Shown piece by piece: positions 12,326-25,329 of a stretch of DNA of 64,000 nucleotides. This DNA is from Jackrogersella multiformis (lineage: Eukaryota; Ascomycota; Sordariomycetes; Xylariales; Hypoxylaceae). The DNA lies in assembly GCA_902806575.1 (NCBI GenBank), contig CADCXD010000001.1, positions 2,294,001 to 2,358,000 of the forward strand. The letters run 5' to 3'. The position numbers and the translations under genes are program-made. The notes below the pieces were generated by a model. That model was not told the DNA's origin. It worked only from the letters and a program-made list of their open reading frames with translations, and made no database searches. Position 1 is the stretch's first letter; each line of letters opens with the position of its first letter.

Positions 12326-12957
12326 CTTAGACGCCAGTCCAGAACAACTTCAAACCCTCCCCGTTACCTATCTGTCTGCCTGAACGCCTGAACCATTTGT
12401 TCGCATGGCCACCCTTCATGCGCCTGAACCCATTAACAAACGCGCCGCATGTTACCTTACTCTTGCGTCATATTAGTTGACTACCTAACTCAACTTGGCC
12501 GTATCTACCTAGGTAGTCTAGGTACATATACACTACTTACAGGTGGTAGGTAGTAGGTATTCAACCATCGTAAGCGGTATCATTGGGCTACTCTCATCTT
12601 GTCCGACCAAACCGTTCACAACAATTCCTTTTTTTGCGACAGCATGTTGGCATATATACCGATTTCTAGTACGAAACAGCTTTTAGAGAACTAATCCGAA
12701 TCGAATCGAATACATCCCGTTCGCATTAACGATTAATCTGCTCCGCACAATTTACATCTCGACTTAGTGATCATATTTGGCACAGCTTCAAAGTAGCATC
12801 GGCCCTACGTCTTTTCTACCTTCGTAAACGCAGCCATAGACGAACCTACTTAACCCTATGGAAACCAAACTTCGATAGCTACAGAAGAAGAAAAAGAGAA
12901 AGAGAAAACAAAAACCTGTTGGGTAGACGTTCTCTACCACAAATCATACCGTCCGCC

Positions 12958-15900
12958 ATGACGCAGACTCCCATGCTCTCGGTGCCTTTAAAGGCTACCA
13001 ACGAGATCGACTGGATCACACCGCTGAAGACGTACATCAGAGATACTTATGGGGATGACCCGGAAAGATATGCGGAAGAATGCGCAACGCTAAACCGTCT
13101 GCGCCAGGACATGAGAGGTGCGGGAAAGGACAGTACCGCTGGGAGGGATTTGCTATACAGATACTACGGCCAGCTCGAGCTGTTGGACCTCCGTTTCCCC
13201 GTAGATGAGCAACACATCAAGATCTCATTTACCTGGTATGCATATCCGTTCGCAAAGTGGACAAGTGTTGGCAAAAGAAGAGTGGTCTAACTTAAAATCG
13301 CAGGTTTGATGCGTTTACTCACAAGTCTACGTCTCAATACTCGCTTGCGTTCGAGAAAGCCTCCATAATATTCAACATATCCGCCGTCCTGTCCTGCCAT
13401 GCCGCTAACCAAACCCGATCCGAAGAGGCCGGTCTCAAGACCGCTTACCACTCCTTCCAAGCTTCTGCCGGCATGTTCACCTATATAAACGAGAACTTCC
13501 TACATGCGCCATCATCCGATCTGAGTAGGGACACCGTTAAAACTGTGATTCAGATAATGCTTGCGCAAGCTCAAGAAATCTTCCTCGAGAAACAGGTCAC
13601 CGATCAGAAGAAGGTAGGCTTGTTGGCAAAGCTGTCTAGCCAGGCTGCCTATCTATACCAGCAAGCGCTAGAAGGCGTCCAAGAGAATGTGAACAAGGCT
13701 ATATTTGAGAAAGTTTGGCTTCTCTTCACCCAGGTGCGTATTCTCTAGTTCGGAATGGAGTAGAAAAAAGCTAACTTATATATAGATCAAGGCCACTCTG
13801 ATGAACTCAAATGCTCAGTACTATCAAGCTCTTGCCGACGAGGATGCTAATTCGTATGGTGTTGCTGTTGCAAGGCTTACGGCGGCTGAAATCCAGGCCA
13901 GGGAAGCTAACAGGATAGCCAATAACTTCCCCAGCACCATGCCGCCCAGCGCAAATTTGAGCGCTGATACGGGGATTTTGTTGGCGGAAATCACAAAACG
14001 GAACCTCACCACTATCCAGGAGAAATTGAAAGAACTGATAAAAGATAACGATTATATCTACCATCAGACTGTCCCTGCGGAGGCCAGTCTAATTCCGGTA
14101 CCGAAACTGCCTGCCGCGAAGCCCATACCAGTGAACGAACTGTATGCTGGCCAGGACATTCAGCGAATCACTGGGCCAGATTTGTTCTCAAAAATCGTTC
14201 CATTCACGGTGACCGAATCTGCCAGCCTGTACGATGAGGAAAAGGCAAAATTGGTACGAGCCGAGACTGAGAGAGTCGATATGGCCAACAGTGAACTGGC
14301 CACGAGTTTGGATTATCTTAAATTGCCAGGCTCTCTAAATGTGCTGAAAGGGGGTGTCGATCAAGATATTCGACCGGATTCGGATTTCCAAACTTGGTGT
14401 GACGATGTTGCGGGACATGAGAACCCGATATCGATATTCGACACGTTGCGCATAGATAAAGACGCGATCGTGACTACATTGGATAGGTGTTCAAAGCAGC
14501 TCGATATGGAAGAGAGCGTTTGCGAGAAGATGAGATCGAAGTATGAGAGTGAGTGGACACAACAACCTAGCTCGCGGCTTACGACTACATTACGGGGGAA
14601 TATCCGAAACTACAGGGAAGCCTTGGACGAAGCATCAAAGAGCGATGCCCAACTGTACACCAAGTTTCGACAAAACGAAGTGGACTTCGAAGAGATGCGG
14701 AATGCTGCGCAAACAGGCGAGGTGGACTCGCTATTCCAAATGGCCGTAAACAAAGTCAGAGCGAAATCTAGCAACGCGACAAGTCCAGCAAGTGGTGAGC
14801 TGAATTTGCTGGATGCCGACTTCGAGGATGGTAGTCCGAGTGTTGCAGAGCAGATAGCCCGGGTTGAAGACATCCTTAAGAAGCTAAACATGGTCACAAG
14901 GGAGCGAAACCAGGTGCTGAAGGATCTCAAGGAAAAGGTGAGCGAGAAAGGCTCTTAGCATAGTGATATCAGTTGACTAACGGAACTAGGTCCACAACGA
15001 TGATATCTCGCAAATTCTGATTCTGAACAAGAAATCCATACCGAATTTCGAGAAAGAACTCTTCCAGTCCGAACTAGAGAAGTTCCGCCCTCGCCAGGAG
15101 CGGATATTACAAGCAAACCATAAGCAGGCCTCATTAATGAAAGAGTTGCAAGCATCGTTCGGCTACCTGCTCCAAGATAAGCGCGTACGTTCGGAGCGCA
15201 GCAAGTATGAGGCCCTCCAACGACAGCGGAATTCAGTTGTCAACAAATATAAGAGAGCCTACCAAGAGTTTCTTGACCTCGAATCAGGTTTGCAGGGCGC
15301 GAAAACTTGGTACACGGAGATGAAGGAGACGGTCGACAGCCTCGAGAAGAACGTTGAGACTTTTGTCAACAACAGGAGGTCCGAAGGTGCCCAGTTGCTT
15401 GGACAGATCGAGCAAGAGATGGCGGCGAACAAGAGCAACCAAGCTGAAGTTGAGCGAGAAAGGCTTCGTGGTCTGATGGAGCGCATGTCTATGGATCCTA
15501 GCGCGTCGCCGTCGCCACAGCCAAACTCGACACGGCCTATCCCCACACCACTCACCTTCTCGAATACTCCCCGTTATCCACAAGCCAGCATTACTAGTCA
15601 ATATCAGGTACCGACATCTCCGCCGCCAAACCAGGCCAACTATCCTGGGTTTTCTAGTCCTCCACCTAGTACTACCTATACATCCGCACCGCAACAATCA
15701 TACACTCCCAATCCACAACAAAACAACCAACAATTCGGCCAGGCGGCGTACAACCCCAGTAGTTGGGGCCGGAATACGGGTCCTGCCTCGCCGCCACCGA
15801 ACCAGACTACCTTTGGGCTTGGTGTCGGCAGTAGAGGTCCTGCTTCACCTCCGCCAACCCAAACATCCTTTGCGGCGAATCAGTATAGTACATACGGGAA

Positions 15901-16114
15901 TCCGCAAGCCCAGGCATCACAGCAGTACATGCCTCCTGGCTTCGTGCCGCCTCCGCCACCTCCCGGACCTCCGCCGTTAGGCCCACAGCAGACCATCCAC
16001 TACTCTCAGCAACCGCAAGAGTATACATACGGGGCGCCTCAGAGTGCAGCTCCTCGGTCGGCACAGCCGCAACAACACAACGATCCGTGGGCAGGGTTGA
16101 ACGCCTGGAAATAG
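12958..16114 (+). CDS. bro1: Vacuolar sorting protein Bro1 (ALIX family)
   Basis: Four exons, 12958-13235, 13304-13733, 13786-14937 and 14990-16114, give 994 residues, a normal length for fungal Bro1. Donors are GTATGC, GTGCGT and GTGAGC, and each junction keeps frame. The N-terminal Bro1 domain starts MTQTPMLSVPLKATNEIDW and includes KISFTWFDAFTHKSTSQYS across the first junction and FEKASIIFNISA. A coiled-coil V domain fills the middle (about 400-740). A Pro/Gln/Tyr-rich tail carries several PASPPP repeats and ends in DPWAGLNAWK, the C-terminus typical of Bro1 orthologues and not of the related PalA/Rim20. Bro1 binds ESCRT-III (Snf7) on endosomes, recruits the deubiquitinase Doa4 and aids cargo sorting into multivesicular bodies. 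The ATG at 12958 matches the family start; the frame is open upstream without another ATG. Confidence 0.94.
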
Positions 16115-16529
16115 AAAAGTAGGGTTACGACGTTGACGAGGGAAACGCTAGCAATGATATTCTTAGATTTTTGGGAAGCCAGCTGATTTTTCATGAAAAG
16201 CACCGAGGTAGCAAGTCTAGGGAGTCCAGTAGTTCGTTAAGCTTTAGTTAACTGCTGTTCCTGGAGGGGATAAGTGATAAATATCTATTAAAACCGCAAG
16301 GTTCCTAACTACGTTATTCGTCCTCTGACCGAGTCGGAAACTTGGGTATTATTTTGAGACCAACTTGAGTTAACCACCTCTGCGTTATCTGATAAGTACC
16401 TAGCGAGTGGTCCATGAGGATTAGGTCCGGCTACATGCTGTATAGACGTTCGTCCTTACCTAGGTACATACCTAGGTATCGAATAAACTCGAGGTGTATG
16501 CCTGCCTACCTAGATGGGCAAATCGGCAT

Positions 16530-16552
16530 GTAGGTAGGTAGGTAGGTAGGTA
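16530..16552 (+). repeat. (GGTA)n microsatellite
   Basis: Five to six tandem GGTA units occur in non-coding DNA. The same tetranucleotide, in inverted halves, makes up the TACCTAGGTA palindrome found across the window. Confidence 0.9.
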
Positions 16553-16855
16553 GTTGAAGTCGGCCTTGGGTTCACCTACAGGTAGAGTCTCGGCAACCCA
16601 CATGATAGAAGGCGGCAGACAGAGGACCCTTGGCATTTTCATCAGGTCTAGCAAACATCATTGACGATTGAGCTGAGATAGGTAATTAGTATACGCAGAT
16701 CTTGTCCCATTGGCACGGATGAGCGAATATGCAAGCCGACCTTTTATAGTAACTACCTGTAGGTAGTAGCCGAAACTTATAGCAAGGCTTAGGTACATAT
16801 TACGTGCTGGGAGGAGTTTTAAAATTGCCGGTCGATGATATGCTTGGTTAGGTGA

Positions 16856-16883
16856 CATACATCATACATCATACATCATACAT
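16856..16883 (+). repeat. (CATACAT)n heptanucleotide repeat
   Basis: Four units of a CATACAT-type heptamer lie in non-coding DNA between bro1 and avl9. Confidence 0.85.
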
Positions 16884-17800
16884 GGTGATAGATGGGATAT
16901 TCCGTCGAACTGCAGGATGGGTGTAGGCTAGGTATGTATAAGAAAGGTAGGAAGAAGAAAGGAAGAATAACAAGGGAGAGAGAGAAGAAAGAGAAAAAGT
17001 CGGGGCTTGGCAAGCAATTGATGTCGCGATGCGGGAAGAACTATGATAAGTTGAGGTCGTTTATGCAATGCAAGACAGTTGGCATGGCATATCGCCACAT
17101 TTCTCGTAGCACCTAGGCCGACCTAGGCAGTTTAGACGAGGAGAACGCGGTTGCGGGAAAACGAGATGGGTTGCTATCACCTATTATCTAAAAATCTACC
17201 TATGGAGGCTAGGTAACTTGCTGATGTGAAGAATGGAAGCATGAAAATAATAAGAAGGTGGTTACGTACCGCTAATACGGGGCTATCGTGGAGACCTATG
17301 TACCCTAGGTAGGTATGTACTAAAAAGAATAATAAAAGTATGAATTGCTACTACCTATGTAGGGAGATAATAATAATGAATTGCTAAAGAATCGTAGCCG
17401 CGAATGGCTTAATACTCCCACGTGATTGGAGGGTCCTGTACTACATAGGCTGTAGCTCTGTCTCGGCTAGTATAAATTAGGTAATAGCTAGTAGCAGCAT
17501 GTAAGGTTGGGCCAGTCCATCGGTACTAACAGACAACAATTCACCGACGCACCTGGGCAACTTGAGTGGACATCAAGTGGGGACCTATCTCCATCGCTAC
17601 TATCCATACCTGTATGTGCTACGCTACTAGTAAATGTTAAATCATTGGCAGTGGGACCACCTTAAAGAAAATGGATATTACCCAGTATCCAATCCCTTTT
17701 AGAATTTCTCCCATGACAATAATTAAAAGTTCTTCCTTGCCAGCTTGCTTAACTAACTACCTAGTAACTGGTCATGCTGGTCCCAGCCCGTCAACAAAAT

Positions 17801-17860
17801 TAAACCCAAACCCAAAACCACAACCGAGACCAAGACCAAGACCAAGACCGAAACAAAATA
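17801..17860 (+). repeat. CCAAGA/CCAAAC-type hexamer run
   Basis: An imperfect purine- and C-rich hexanucleotide array (ACCCAAACCC passing into CCAAGACCAAGA). It is translatable as a Pro/Arg repeat but shows no sign of being a gene. Confidence 0.7.
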
Positions 17861-18043
17861 AACACATCTCATATCTCTAATTTGTTACATGACAATATCT
17901 CGATGCCGCAAGAGGCATTGAAGATCATGTATATTACTCCACCAATGGCATTTGTGTGACGATATCTGATCTTTCTCTCTCTTACCTCTTCCCTCTTCTG
18001 TCTCTTATTTTCCTAATCACATATTAAATTGCTTACCTACTCG

Positions 18044-18076
18044 TGGTCCTGGTCCTGGTCCTGGTTCTGGTCTCTG
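18044..18076 (+). repeat. (TGGTCC)n hexanucleotide repeat
   Basis: Four to five TGGTCC or TGGTTC units occur in the avl9 upstream region. Confidence 0.8.
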
Positions 18077-18632
18077 AATCGTCGTCGATGGTCGATGGGA
18101 ACCATTGCCGGACCTCTGGAAATCTGCTTACAACTTGAACTGCCACCGGCACCGACACCGGCACCGGCCATTGTCATCATTACCTCTGCTAGCCTAGTCC
18201 GATCTTGACTCGACTCTGGCCGTTCAGTTGTTATCTTTATATATCGTCTCGTTATTGAAGAATCTTGTCATAGTTTATTCCCGAGGTCCCTGGCTAGTTA
18301 GTCTACATTCTCCTCCATCTGCCTCTCCGGGGGACTCTGTATACTATCAACTCACCGCCTTTGCTCGTTCCCGCCCAGAGTCTATTAACTGCCTACCTAA
18401 GGTCGGATCTTTATCTATATGGAATCTTGAATCTCATCCCCCTTGGATAGACTGCCGCTTTGCCGCTCTTGCTCCACTTACGATTAGAAACGAGTGTTAC
18501 TACCAACTCGGCATCTTCCACGATACCCCTTAACTCTCCGTAAACACCGCCGACAGTAATACTCCTCCGAATCTGTACGTACGCGTCCCTCCGTTCTCAA
18601 TACCGCCTGGTTTAGGCGTGCAAAGCTTTGCA

Positions 18633-21036
18633 ATGGCCAATTCGAGCTCGAGCACAGTTGGGGAGGGCGGCGAAGGTAATAAGGCCGGCTTCACGCCATT
18701 GGTAACGGTTGTAGACTTCCACCATCATAGAGGCCCAGAGGTTGAGAGATGGTTTGGCGCGGCTGAAGGGCAAGATCCGGCTGTTGACTATGACTGGCCG
18801 CTGCTCCCGTTCATGGCTTTAAGTGACGGGGCTCACGCGTAAGTTGGCCTCTAGTGGTGTATATAGCTAGTGCTGATCTAGACCAATTGGTACATACAGA
18901 TCAACAGAGGATTTCTCATACTTCACACTTCTACGACCGGGCAAAGACGATTCTCCTGCAACATCGCTCTTCGGTATATCATGTACAAGGCAGCTAGATG
19001 CCGCGCAATTGTTGGTTCGGCCTTCCGACGTAACGCGTTCGACGGTCCAGAAAGCGGTCGTGGTAATAGCAGACAGCCCGCAGACCTTTGGCATGCTCAG
19101 GGAGCGACTATCCGTTGTAACCAGCGCCTGGTTTGCCCAGCGCGAGTTCGGCGACACTGAAATCTTGCGGAGATTTCAGGAGAGCCTTGCAGAAGAAAAG
19201 GCACGCGGCCAGATGAATGAGGAGGTAGACAGAGATCAGTACCTCGGCATGAGTCTCCGGGAGCTCGTAAGGGAATTCCGTTGGCAGACTTTGGTGCTCC
19301 TGAAATGCTGTCTCCTACAGCCGAAGGTGAGTGTCCTAATACAATTCAAATTCAGCATTGGTCCGAGTTAGACTCACCAGGGATTTAGATGCTCTTCTTC
19401 GGCACGCGGTGCGAGCGCCTGTGCATGATGCAGTTTTCTCTCATCTCTTTAATACCCGGTTTACTGAGGAATCTCCAAGATTGTGCAGGGCCAGACTTGG
19501 ACAACTACGAGAAGAATCTGAGTCGGCCGACGAGTTTGAGGACTAGTGACCGAAACTCGCTGCTTTCATACATGGGGCTACCGCTACAAATATTCGGCAA
19601 AGTGAGTCATTGCGCCCCCTTTACTTGAAACGCGTGCTAATCAGACATAGGGGAGCCTCTTCGGCCCGTACACTCCCTTGCAGCAGTTAGACATCCTCGC
19701 GGACTTCGGTACAAAATCATATATAGTTGGCAGTACAAATTCATTACTATTACAACAAAGGGATAGATATAGCGATATATTAATTAACCTCGACGAAAAT
19801 ACCATCAACATTACATCCACCTCACTTCGCACCGCTTTGGCACTCTCACATTCCGACAGACGATGGATCGATTTCGTCACGCAAGAAGTAAACGACACTT
19901 GGGACGACTCAAACCCGGGCCGGCCTAAGACAATGGGGTATCGCGGCAGCGAAGAATTCATCCGGCTTCAATTTGAAGAGTACCTTCTGTCCCTCATCTC
20001 CTCGGTCAAATATCACAACTACCTCATCCAGAACGCTCACAACCCCAAAGCGGTCCTTCCATACGTCGAAGGAGATCCATCCTTGGATTTTAGCACCGAA
20101 TGGGTTGAATGTTGGATGAAGACTGAGAACTACCGTATGTGGGATTCGCATACAGATTCTCACCTATTCGACATTGTCGAGCCGAGACATCCTTGTGCCG
20201 GTGGGCTCACTGTCGACGACGTTCAACGCCGGATCCAGCAGCAAGTCCAGGATCTCCATCTCGACGAAAGGTTCGCAGTTGGCAAGGAAGTATTAGGGAG
20301 AAACCTAGCGGCGGGGCGTGATAAAGCAAGCACCATGTTCAACAGACTATACGCGGATATGGAAACCCTCCGTGAAGCGCAGAGGAAGCGTGCCGAAGAA
20401 TCGCAGGCTGCAGCAGAGAAGGATGGGTCCGCAACAAGTAACGTGGACGCGGGTAAGGCACCGCAAGCTGCGAGCTCGGTTGGCTCTAGAGCCGGTGCAT
20501 ATATCGGCAGCTGGACTTCGTGGGCAGATCAAAAGCGGAAGCAGGGTTGGGGCCGATCAAGCAGTAGTTCCATCGGAGGAGGCAGTATCAGTGGCAGTAG
20601 CGGATGGGGATTCGGCGGCAATCGTAGATCAAGAGCGTTCAATACGGATTCGAGCAGCGAGAAGAACGGCACACCACTAAGCAGTCCGGCGCTCTCTTCG
20701 CCGGGCTTCTCTAACAGTGAGAAGATACAGATGTCGGATGTGCAGCACCGATCTAGCGAGGGAACCGACCGAAGGCCGCTCACGCAAGACAGCTTCGGCG
20801 AGAGCATGCTCGATGGCGTGGGATCGGCAGACGAGAGCGGATGTTCCAGCCCCGCTAGCACCCGGAAGACCACAGCTCCGCAACGGGATAGTAAGAGCCT
20901 AGAGATGTTAGAAGGTGGTGGGCACAGTGGCGTTACCAAAGTAGCTACCGAAGACAAAGTCATCGAAGAGGAAGCTACTGAAGAGAAGGACAAGCCCAAG
21001 ACGGAGGAGCCGAAAGTAGCAGAGACTACTTCGTAA
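18633..21036 (+). CDS. avl9: Late secretory pathway protein AVL9 (DENN-related)
   Basis: Four exons, 18633-18838, 18900-19326, 19389-19601 and 19651-21036, give 743 residues. Donors are GTAAGT, GTGAGT and GTGAGT, with acceptors ACATACAG, GATTTAG and GACATAG. The chain begins MANSSSSTVGEGG and enters the AVL9 domain at FTPLVTVVDFHHHRGPEVER, then LPFMALSDGAHASTEDFSYF across the first junction, RSTVQKAVVVIADSPQTFGML, and FRWQTLVLLKCCLLQPKMLF across the second junction. Pieces of this domain lie in different frames, which confirms the splicing. The C-terminal third (from about 480) is Ser/Gly/Glu-rich low complexity. AVL9 acts in exocytic transport from the Golgi and belongs to the DENN-like group of Rab regulators. 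It is convergent with the cullin gene downstream. Confidence 0.93.
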
Positions 21037-22454
21037 TAGCAAATCTCTATGATACCTACAAGACACGACCGCACGGGACGAAAGCTAGAAAGGGGGCGAA
21101 AGGCACCACGAGCATTAATTGGATACGAAAATGCACACGCCCGGGAAGTAATAAGCGGCAAACCGAGCAGAACAATATAAATAGGGGCGAGAATTCGTTC
21201 TGCCAACTGGCACTAGCTACAGCCGCTACGGGGAGATACGACGGATCCGTACGGGTTATATTATATTATTAGCAGTAGCCCACATCTCCGTAATCAAGGA
21301 TCGTAACGGAGGAGAGAAGAGGCAATGGCCCGCAGCCGAATATCTACCTAGGTACCTAGTTAGGACGACGGGTGAAATGAGTTGGATTACGGGTAGATCC
21401 TAGTTAACCTGGCACCTAGGCAGGCAGATGAAGAATCGCCCGTTTGCATAAACTTAGAATTGAATCGACAATGAAAAGTTGTTTCCAAGTTAGGCTGTTC
21501 CCCGTGGCGGGGGTTGGCGATGGCGAGATCAGAGGTCCGTGTAGGATTAAGCGATGGAATACCTGCTTCCTCTGAGGCGATAGTCGTTGGGGCGAATTAT
21601 ACCTGGTAACCTACCTAGCCTAGGTAGGCGATATCGGGAATTTTCTTAACCTACTATCTCCGAGAATATCTTTATAAGTCTGTGGCCACCGTAAGAGCCT
21701 GGCGTATATCCAGCTATAACCTATGTGGCATGGACCAATGGTGGGCTTTGCATCTTGAAAATGAAGAGAACGGCTAAACTGGGGCGGAGGGGAACATTCA
21801 CGACGAAAATGCTACGGCGTATGTCTAGAGTATTTATTTGTTCATATCTATGAGTTTTGCAGTTCTGCTTTGGATACCTAGACGGTATCCATTGCTAGGG
21901 CCGTACCGAAAGTACTGGTCCGAACACCTGCGATTACTTGCCGAACTCGAAGTGCGGATCAGTAGAGGGACATGAGCAGTAGTCGTTTCAGGCAAAGGCA
22001 ATGCAATTCATCAGGGCGGAGGCTGGCGTTCTGTAGTCAAAGGCGACTGCTTCTCGCCTACCTCCAACGTGTACCGCCAACGTATCGCCAACGTCTGTGG
22101 CTACCAATTTCGTTGCTTCGTCAAACGTACATGTTGCGGCGTCCTATTGATCCTTCCACTTCATAGGACCGGGGATCGGGAGACTCGACACTGTTAGTCT
22201 CGTCACATGCGTAAAGTCTTAGGGAATCATCCGGATCGCCTGCGTCAAATAACCTGCCAACCAGGAAGCCCTATCCGAGTTCATTTGGAGAACCAACCTC
22301 CGGGCTTTTATATCACACCCCTGGAATATGTGATGAGGAACGTAGTAGTCGCCGCCGGGAAACAAATGCTGGAAGAAGGAAAATACCAGGGATGTGGATG
22401 TATGAATGAGTATAATGGAATTTTGCTCGAGGCCGGGGTGTTGCGCCTCACGCA
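21037..22454. other. Convergent intergenic region between avl9 and cullin
   Basis: This is the 3' flank of two convergent genes. No gene is seen. Frames at 21972-22166 and 22207-22467 are short, unrecognised, and the second overlaps the cullin end. TACCTAGGTA motifs lie near 21341 and 21604. Confidence 0.6.
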
Positions 22455-25081
22455 TTACGCGAGATAACCAAGCTCGTCATCTTCCAGCCGCTCGAGATAT
22501 TCCTTGTCGAGAAGAATTTCGATGCACTTCTTGATATCGCCAACTTTAGGGATGAACCGAGACTTAATTTGGTTGATACATTCGCTAACTAGCTGAGAGT
22601 GCTTCGACTTCTTCCGCGATTTCATGATTCGGACAATAGCGGACTAAATCATAGTTAGCATCACAAACATGCCAATTCAAGATCGACCTCAGTCAAGACA
22701 AAACAAAATCGAGACCCAAGTCAACCAGAATTAACATCAACCTTTCAAAACGATTTAAAAGTATATATAAATGAGACATGGAAAGAAACTTACTTGTAAC
22801 ACAAGCTGGCGATCCTCTTCGATAGTCTTGTTGGTGTCAGCTTCCTCCTGTTTCTGCTCCGACTTAGTGCCGACGTTAAGGTTGACACGAATCTTCTTGC
22901 TCTTGAAGTCATAGTTAAGATGGAACATCTTTCCGGGGCCGGGTTTATCGCCATCGGGCTTCATGAGCAGGATTTTGGCTTTGAGGAGGATCCCTATGGC
23001 AGGATCCAAGACCTCACTACTTAGCTGAGTAACTGATGCAATATCGTCATATGAATGGACGTCCTTGGAATTAAACATCAAGAGGATAGCCATCTGGTAG
23101 ACGCTGACTTGGAGTGTGTAAGGCGTCTTTGAGGATTTGCAATACCCGGTCTTGAGTTCACCTTTGCAGAGCTGCCATAGCCAAGTAAGCTTTCGGCCCT
23201 CATGCTTATTCCGATAAAAGAGAGTAAACCGATCGATATCGGTCTGGATTTCAGCTGGGGGGTTAAAGGTCGTGTTAGGAGGCGTCAGCGGCCAGAAGCT
23301 AGTTCCTAAAATCGAGTATGTAGAGTCAAGTGGTTGCTTGTCTGAATGGAGACCCTTTGTATGTTCTCTGAATCCCGTGTTAAGATCCTTGGAAATCTGC
23401 ATATCTTGGAACATGCGCTGAAGTTTGTTGGTGTATTCGAAACCACACGCCTCTTTGAGCTTGCTAATCATGCTGGTTTCAGCATCATCCGAGGACGAAC
23501 TGCTGTGTACAAGACGTCTTGCTAACATTCTCGAATAGAACTTCTGGAAGACATCCTTGTCCTCGATATACTTAAACACCGTCATTATCTGAGTCAGTGT
23601 AGCATCAAGTTCAGCCTCCTCCACACCAGTCCCACTCTTGCGCAGCAACACATCGGTGTACTTAGCGAGGAGCTCTGGAGATTTGCTGCTCCCTGCCTTG
23701 CAAATTTCGTTGCGATTCACAAATTCTCTGCAAGCATTGTCTAAAGACCGAGTGAATTCCGGCTCATCAGCAAACGCACGCTTGACTAAGCCTTGGTACC
23801 GTGTATGCGTCTCAAGTAGAGCTTCAACGTAGACCTTAGGCTCAAGCTTCTCGCCATCCGAAGCCACCTTAGCAACCGCGCCAAGTCCGGCATTGCGGAC
23901 GTGTGCCTCAAATTTTTGCCGTAGAGGCTCTAGGCCATCCGGGATCCTGGAGAGAAGATTGTACATCCGAGCCATATCGTCCTCTCGGTCGTTGTCGAGC
24001 AGGACTTGAAACTCATCCCTCAGCATTGCCGAATGATCAGCAATCAGAGCCTTGTTACAGGTCTTCTTCAACGGCAATGCTATGTCATTATGGAGGTACA
24101 TGCGTACGCGCTCCTCTTCTTCGGCTAATCGAGCCTCTGCCTTCTTCATGTACTCGACAACACTATTCTCGGCGACAAACTGCTTAGATTCCGCCTTGTA
24201 GAATTCTTCGGTTGCCGCAAGGAACGGCTTCTCGAAATGGAAGCGATACGTGTCGAGGGTCGACTTGGTAGCATCGTGCTCATCAAGGCCGAGGGAGACG
24301 AAGGAATCAACGACCTGCTTGATCTGCCTATGCTCAATGGTCTCCCCGTTCCTCTGCTTCTCGACCAGCATGAGCACGGCATCCATGACTTTCTTATTGA
24401 CAAGGGTGAAGAACTCAGTGCGCCACTGGTATAGATGAAGGGTGTATACATCATATGTATTCTTCTTCCCTTCATCCATCTCTCGCTTGACCCAGTGTCG
24501 ATTGAGGTAACGGAACAGGTGGTGGATGTACTTCGCGGCTACGGTATATCGGTTCCATTCTCGGATGTAGAACGTCAGCAGGGCCTCGTCTGTATGCGCC
24601 TTAGATTGCTCATAGAGTCCGTTCAGGTGGTCATTCAGATATTCCTTCAACTTCTTGTACAAGTCTTCGCCAAGTAGATGCGCTGTGGAGGGATTGTCAG
24701 TGAAAGTCAGTTGTATCAAGTAGGAGACGGTGCCCATACCTCCTCTATGAGCTTGCCCTACGGCGCTGGAACTCCCCAAACCGACAGCCTTTTGAGATGT
24801 GCAGAAGTTATGGACCGCGCTGTCTCGTGTTAGTTTGCGGTTAGTTAACCAAGTGTGTAGAGACTCACGTATAGATGCCCATGTACTAGTTGGCGAGTAA
24901 AGAGTTAGCTATGAAAAAAACACATGAGCAACAGCATCTAGCAGCTTACCGTCGACAAATCCATGCCATCTTGTAAGTTGATCATGATCTTGGAAATACC
25001 AGCCTGGAGGTATTCCCATGTCTGTCCGATATCCTCCCGGTTCGGCACCGGGGGCATAGGTCGGCTTGCGGCTCCAGACAT
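22455..25081 (-). CDS. cul1: Cullin-1 (Cdc53), scaffold of SCF ubiquitin ligases
   Basis: Five exons read on the minus strand: 25081-24950, 24885-24869, 24819-24740, 24682-22794 and 22643-22455. They give 768 residues, the usual fungal length. Exon 1 holds [19 protein letters not shown]. Exon 2 is only 17 nt and supplies YMGIY of the [18 protein letters not shown] helix that binds Skp1/F-box proteins. Exon 4 carries most of the cullin repeats and the cullin homology domain, for example [19 protein letters not shown] and [12 protein letters not shown]. Exon 5 carries the neddylation site, [10 protein letters not shown] with Lys714, and ends DDELGYLA, both hallmarks of CUL1. The protein links Rbx1/Hrt1-E2 to Skp1-F-box receptors for ubiquitination in nucleus and cytosol. 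The 57-nt third intron is stop-free and in frame, so an unspliced reading still runs through it. Confidence 0.95.
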
Positions 25082-25289
25082 GGTAACGGAAAATTGGGAA
25101 GAGGTGTCCTCCGAGGAGGATATCGAATAAAAATGATGGACAAGCCGGTGGTGATGTTTCGTGATATGACGATGGGAGTCGGTTCTCTAGACGGACTAGA
25201 ATTAAAGACGCAATTAGGAACAAGAAGAAGATGTAGGAGGGAGGGAGGGAGAGAAGAAGGTTAAAAAAGGCGAAACGGTCGAAACGGTC

Positions 25290-25329
<40 letters not shown>

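Larger units (their letters stand above)
10766..12957. other. Intergenic region between mdj1 and bro1
   Basis: No gene is recognised. It holds a GC-rich island at 11345-11610 with a 6-bp perfect hairpin at its end, clusters of TACCTAGGTA motifs near 11300-11320, 11780-11800, 11915-11960 and 12128, an octamer-like repeat at 12287-12325, and a purine-rich A/G leader at 12880-12910 just before bro1. Confidence 0.6.
16115..18632. other. Intergenic region between bro1 and avl9
   Basis: No gene is supported. It contains several microsatellites: (GGTA)n at 16530-16552, (ATACATC)n at 16856-16883, a CCAAGA-type run at 17801-17860, and TGGTCC repeats at 18044-18076. TACCTAGGTA motifs appear near 16459, 16470 and 17309. 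The 300 bases before 18633 are CT-rich and probably hold the avl9 promoter and leader. Confidence 0.6.

Noticed and set aside
20529..21206. 225-codon minus-strand frame
   Set aside because: Antisense of the low-complexity C-terminus of avl9; no independent features.
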